DNA from: Iris pallida
Lineage: Eukaryota; Streptophyta; Magnoliopsida; Asparagales; Iridaceae
Direction: 5' to 3'
Length of the DNA: 64,000 nt
Assembly (NCBI GenBank): GCA_029216955.1
Contig: JANAVB010002199.1
Span: 10,214,271-10,278,270, forward strand
In this document: positions 60,490 through 64,000 of the stretch, piece after piece
Layout of the letters: every line of letters begins with the position of its first letter
Numbering within the stretch: position 1 is the first letter of the stretch
Position numbers and translations under genes: made by a program
The notes under the pieces: model-generated
Told to the model about the DNA's origin: nothing
The model's input: only the letters and a program-made list of their open reading frames with translations
Databases searched by the model: none

Positions 60490-63400
60490 TATCACGACCC
60501 GCTACCCAAATTGTTGGGCCAGGCCGAGTCATGTCCAGCCTACGTTGAGATAAAACGTAGTAAGCTGTTCTAAAAACAACAGGATAAGACTAAATGTACT
60601 AACAGTTCTATAAGTGAAGAAGAATCATAAATGCTCCAAACACAAAAGTCGTCGTATATAGTAAAATATCCAAGTACAAGTGAACTGAAATGTAAAACTG
60701 GATACATGTCCAGTTACAAAATGATGTAGTCTAATATATGTCTACTCTCAAAAGTCTAAGTAAACAAAAAGACAACTAGGCGAGGTTCCCCGCAGGAACA
60801 TCCTCGTAAAGCAGAGCCGGGTCCTCGGCGGTAACTCCATAGTATGAGTCGCAGAGTAACTCCTCCTCAGTAAGGACACCTACAACGTTATCCTGTCAGG
60901 ACGGGGGCAAGTACTAAATCTAGCAAACTAGCATATGAAACATGGAAATGAACATGAGAATGAACATGTGAGAAATAACTGGAAAGCATGGCATCACATA
61001 GTCTATCATGGCAAGGACACATATGTCATAGAGACAGATGTATATGTAATGTTTAAAACTGTAGCAGGTACGTGATCGGTCAATAGATGTACAATGTGCT
61101 GGGGGCACATAATGAAATGTACTTCCGTACAAGTGAAACGATGACAGATGTACATACGTACAAATCCGCGTTGAGATAAAGCATACGACAAGGTATACAT
61201 ATAAAATGTCAACCTTGCTCGGTACATACGTACGGGAGAAGGGGGCATAATCACGTACACTACTAACAGTTTCCCCATAACCCATATTCTAATCATGTGA
61301 GAGATACATCAAGAATGTTCTAAGCATGGTAGTAACTAGAAGTACAACATGTAGAGATTCTAACTTGCTACCCCAAGGATCAGCATATAACATGGTGGGG
61401 TTTGCAGTTCATTTATGTGACAATATGTAAAGTTCGTAGAAAGTACTTGCCTCTAGCAAAGCAAAACAAAACAAGCTGCGATAACAGTGCTATGGATGTC
61501 CAGTAACTCGTCGCTGTAGAAGTAAAATATAATAACTTAGTTTTACACTAAGCTAAATCACTAGGACACTAATTGGTGCGACACGACTTGTGACTGGGCA
61601 CCTAGCCAAAATGATGACTTGGCATATGAGACCCATGTGGGGTGACACACTATGTTAACTAACTTTCTAGGGTCTTTACACTAGTGAGGGATGGGGTTCA
61701 ATACGACTAAAACTCCAAATAACACAAAAGGCTACAAGTCGTAATTAATCAATAAATAAATCAAAAGATCATTGTGTTCTAACAATTTTAGAGATAGGCA
61801 AAAAGTCTAGTTTTTCTTAAAGTAAAGTACTAAAGTGATCCTTGTTAATCATAGAAATTTATTATAATTTTTCTGGAATTTATTAACCAGTACAAATATT
61901 TTATAAAAATCAGTTTTTCTAAGTATACAGAAAATGAGTTTTGGTTTCATATGCCAAACTAGTGGCAAAACAGTAAATTAAATACTACAAAAACTATACT
62001 AAATTAGCTAACTTAACAAAGTATCTAAAAACTATTTTTCCATAATTTTAGCAGTACTTTAAGTATTTTTAGAAAATCAAAAACGGCAATGCACACAATA
62101 ATTAATTATCTGCGTATTTTGTCCATGTATATAATTTGAACCAAAGTTCAAATACATGACCCAAGGCCATGAATCAATTCCAATATGACTTGTACAGGTC
62201 TTGAATGTGTGAAAACACATTTGAGCCCAAATATCCATGCTAGGCTTGGACACCAAATGGTTGCAGTAATTTAAATACACTAAAATATAATTTGGTAAAA
62301 AGTACAAAACAAATATTAATATTTTAATAAGGCAAAATTATGTATAGTAAAAATATCCATACATATGTTTTAAAAGTACATATATATATGTAAGAGAAAA
62401 AATACTTAATTTATAAAGTATATATATATATATATATATATACAAATATATATATATATAAGAACAAACTTAATAGTATAGTGTATATATATATAATATA
62501 TATATATACATAGGAAAATGTATATATAAACATATATATATAAAATTTACTAACTTATAAAATATATACATATATATTAAATACTGTAAAATACAGTATA
62601 TACATATATATATATATATATACTAATATATATATATACATATACATATATATATAAAAAAAAAATATACATATATATATAAATATATATATAAAACAAA
62701 AAAGAAAAAGAAAAGAAAAAGGAAACAGAAAAGAAAACAGAAAGGAAAGGGGGGGGGGGGCTCGATCCTGAGCCAGCGGGGGGGGGGGGGGGATTCGAGT
62801 TAGAACGGGCTGGCCAGGGGGTCAGCCCATTAGTTGTGTTAGGGATAGGACTTAGGTAGATTTTATTAGGTTTTGATTAACATAAACATTAAAAAAAAAT
62901 AATAAACACGAGCCTGTGTCCGGACAGTTAGGGACACAGGTATTAATGTGTCTGGGCTAGCACGACACGTACGAGTCGATTCTCGCGTGTCCAGTTTCAC
63001 CATCATGTTCGTCAGGACACGGCGAACAACATACATGCGTACGAGACACGCACGACACAGTTGACACAAAAACACTCACGTGTCCAGATCGGGAGGGGGG
63101 GGTTCGACGGTCGTGGACGGCGAAGGAAGCGTCGTGGCGGTGGCGGAGTGGTGGCGCTGGGGTCGTCTCGGCCGGGCGCGTCGAATGGTGGTGGTGGTTG
63201 GTGACGACGACGGCTGTGGAGGTGGCGCTGGGGTCCGCCGGAGTAGGGTTAGGGTCTTCGTCGGGGAAGAAAGGCTGCGGTGGTTGGGGGCTGTCGTGGT
63301 GGTTGTGGTGGGTTAGGGCTTGGTCTGGGGAGGAAGGAGGGGGGTTATATAGATGGGTTAGGGCGGTCGAGCGGCCGGAAAAGGCGGAGGAAAGTAGGTC

Positions 63401-63809
63401 GGTGGTCGTCGTCGGCGTGGCAGTCGGCCAGCCGAGTCGTCGGGGGCAGGTAGGGACATTTACAGGAAACCCCCTAGACTTTAGGTAATTACAACAAGGC
63501 CCCCAAGTAGTTAAATGCAAATTAGAATTTGCATTCCACAGTTTAAAACAATTAATAAATTACAAACAGATATATTAATAATTAAATAAATTGCATACTG
63601 ATATAAAAACAATTCAAAAAATTGCAGAATGATATTAAAACATTTTAAGAAATTACAAACTGATATTTTTAATATATAAAACTTATTTAAAAATCATTTA
63701 AAAATTCTAGAAAAATTCCTAAAAATCTAAATAATTATTTTAAGGCTAATTTGTCACAAAAAATAATTAACACTAATTAAAAATGAATTTTAAAAATCAG
63801 GGGCTTACA
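60490..63809 (-). repeat. 5' LTR of gypsy element 2 (3,320 bp)
   Basis: Collinear with 52129-55479. The plus-strand start reads TATCACGACCC in place of TGTCACGACCC, one G-to-A change at the LTR terminus. Ends GGGGCTTACA followed by TCACC. Confidence 0.93.
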
Positions 63810-64000
63810 TCACCTGACAAGACATGATAACTCTAAGCTTAAACCTTACGTCTGGATAACCTGGATAGTCTGCAGGGCTTGTGGCCGTAGGAATATTTTA
63901 TTGCATCTTGCTAGTAACTAAGCTTGTGATAACCCTAGCTAGTTTATTATCAAACCATACTCTTGCTTGGCCGTGAATGATTGAATGGAGTCCCATCATG
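63810..64000 (+). repeat. LTR Z2, continuation
   Basis: After the target duplication TCACC the sequence TGACAAGACATGATAAC continues what was interrupted at 52128. No end of this LTR is seen before the window closes. Confidence 0.5.

Overview
The window is nuclear DNA of a flowering plant. It carries one spliced host gene, and nearly everything else is mobile DNA: LINE, tRNA-derived SINE, Ty1/copia (including a Sirevirus), several Ty3/gypsy elements with long LTRs of Tekay/Del type, and an endogenous pararetrovirus fragment. Species cannot be told from the sequence. There is no bacterial-type gene, CRISPR array, rRNA or functional tRNA gene that I can see.

Left part (1-16,187). Five small exons on the minus strand (571-670, 14735-14778, 14853-14933, 15046-15116, 15251-15290) join without a break into a 111-residue TMEM256/DUF423-type membrane protein. 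Its fourth intron is about 14 kb and holds a degenerate L1-type LINE (1803-7366, minus), a SINE (1621-1750, minus) and a decayed copia element (8847 to about 13400, plus). About 140 bp upstream of the start codon lies a 750-bp foldback element (about 15432-16187) whose two arms carry four short palindromes each in mirrored order.

Middle part (16,188-43,597). A full-length Sirevirus (16704-26197, 5-bp target duplication CTCTC) is followed by a nest: a broken LTR (26417-26568, resumed at 41024) contains a solo LTR (26569-41018, target duplication TACGA), which contains a complete gypsy element (28602-38695, minus, target duplication GGATA). Then comes a 2.3-kb endogenous caulimovirid fragment (about 41281-43597) with a small ORF, a viroplasmin/transactivator-type ORF broken by four stops, and a promoter-like region with an 81-bp tandem duplication.

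Right part (43,598-64,000). A gypsy element on the minus strand (LTR 43598-45334, integrase and RNase H to 47254) is interrupted by plus-strand LTR sequence (47255-50283, then 50284 onward). That sequence is itself interrupted by a complete Tekay-type element (52129-63809, minus, 3.3-kb LTRs, target duplication TCACC). The host LTR resumes at 63815 and leaves the window.

The two complete gypsy elements look young: by eye about 1% LTR divergence, and each gag-pol stays in one frame with only four nonsense codons. Most nonsense codons in the window sit where C-to-T or G-to-A changes would create them, as expected for heavily methylated repeats.
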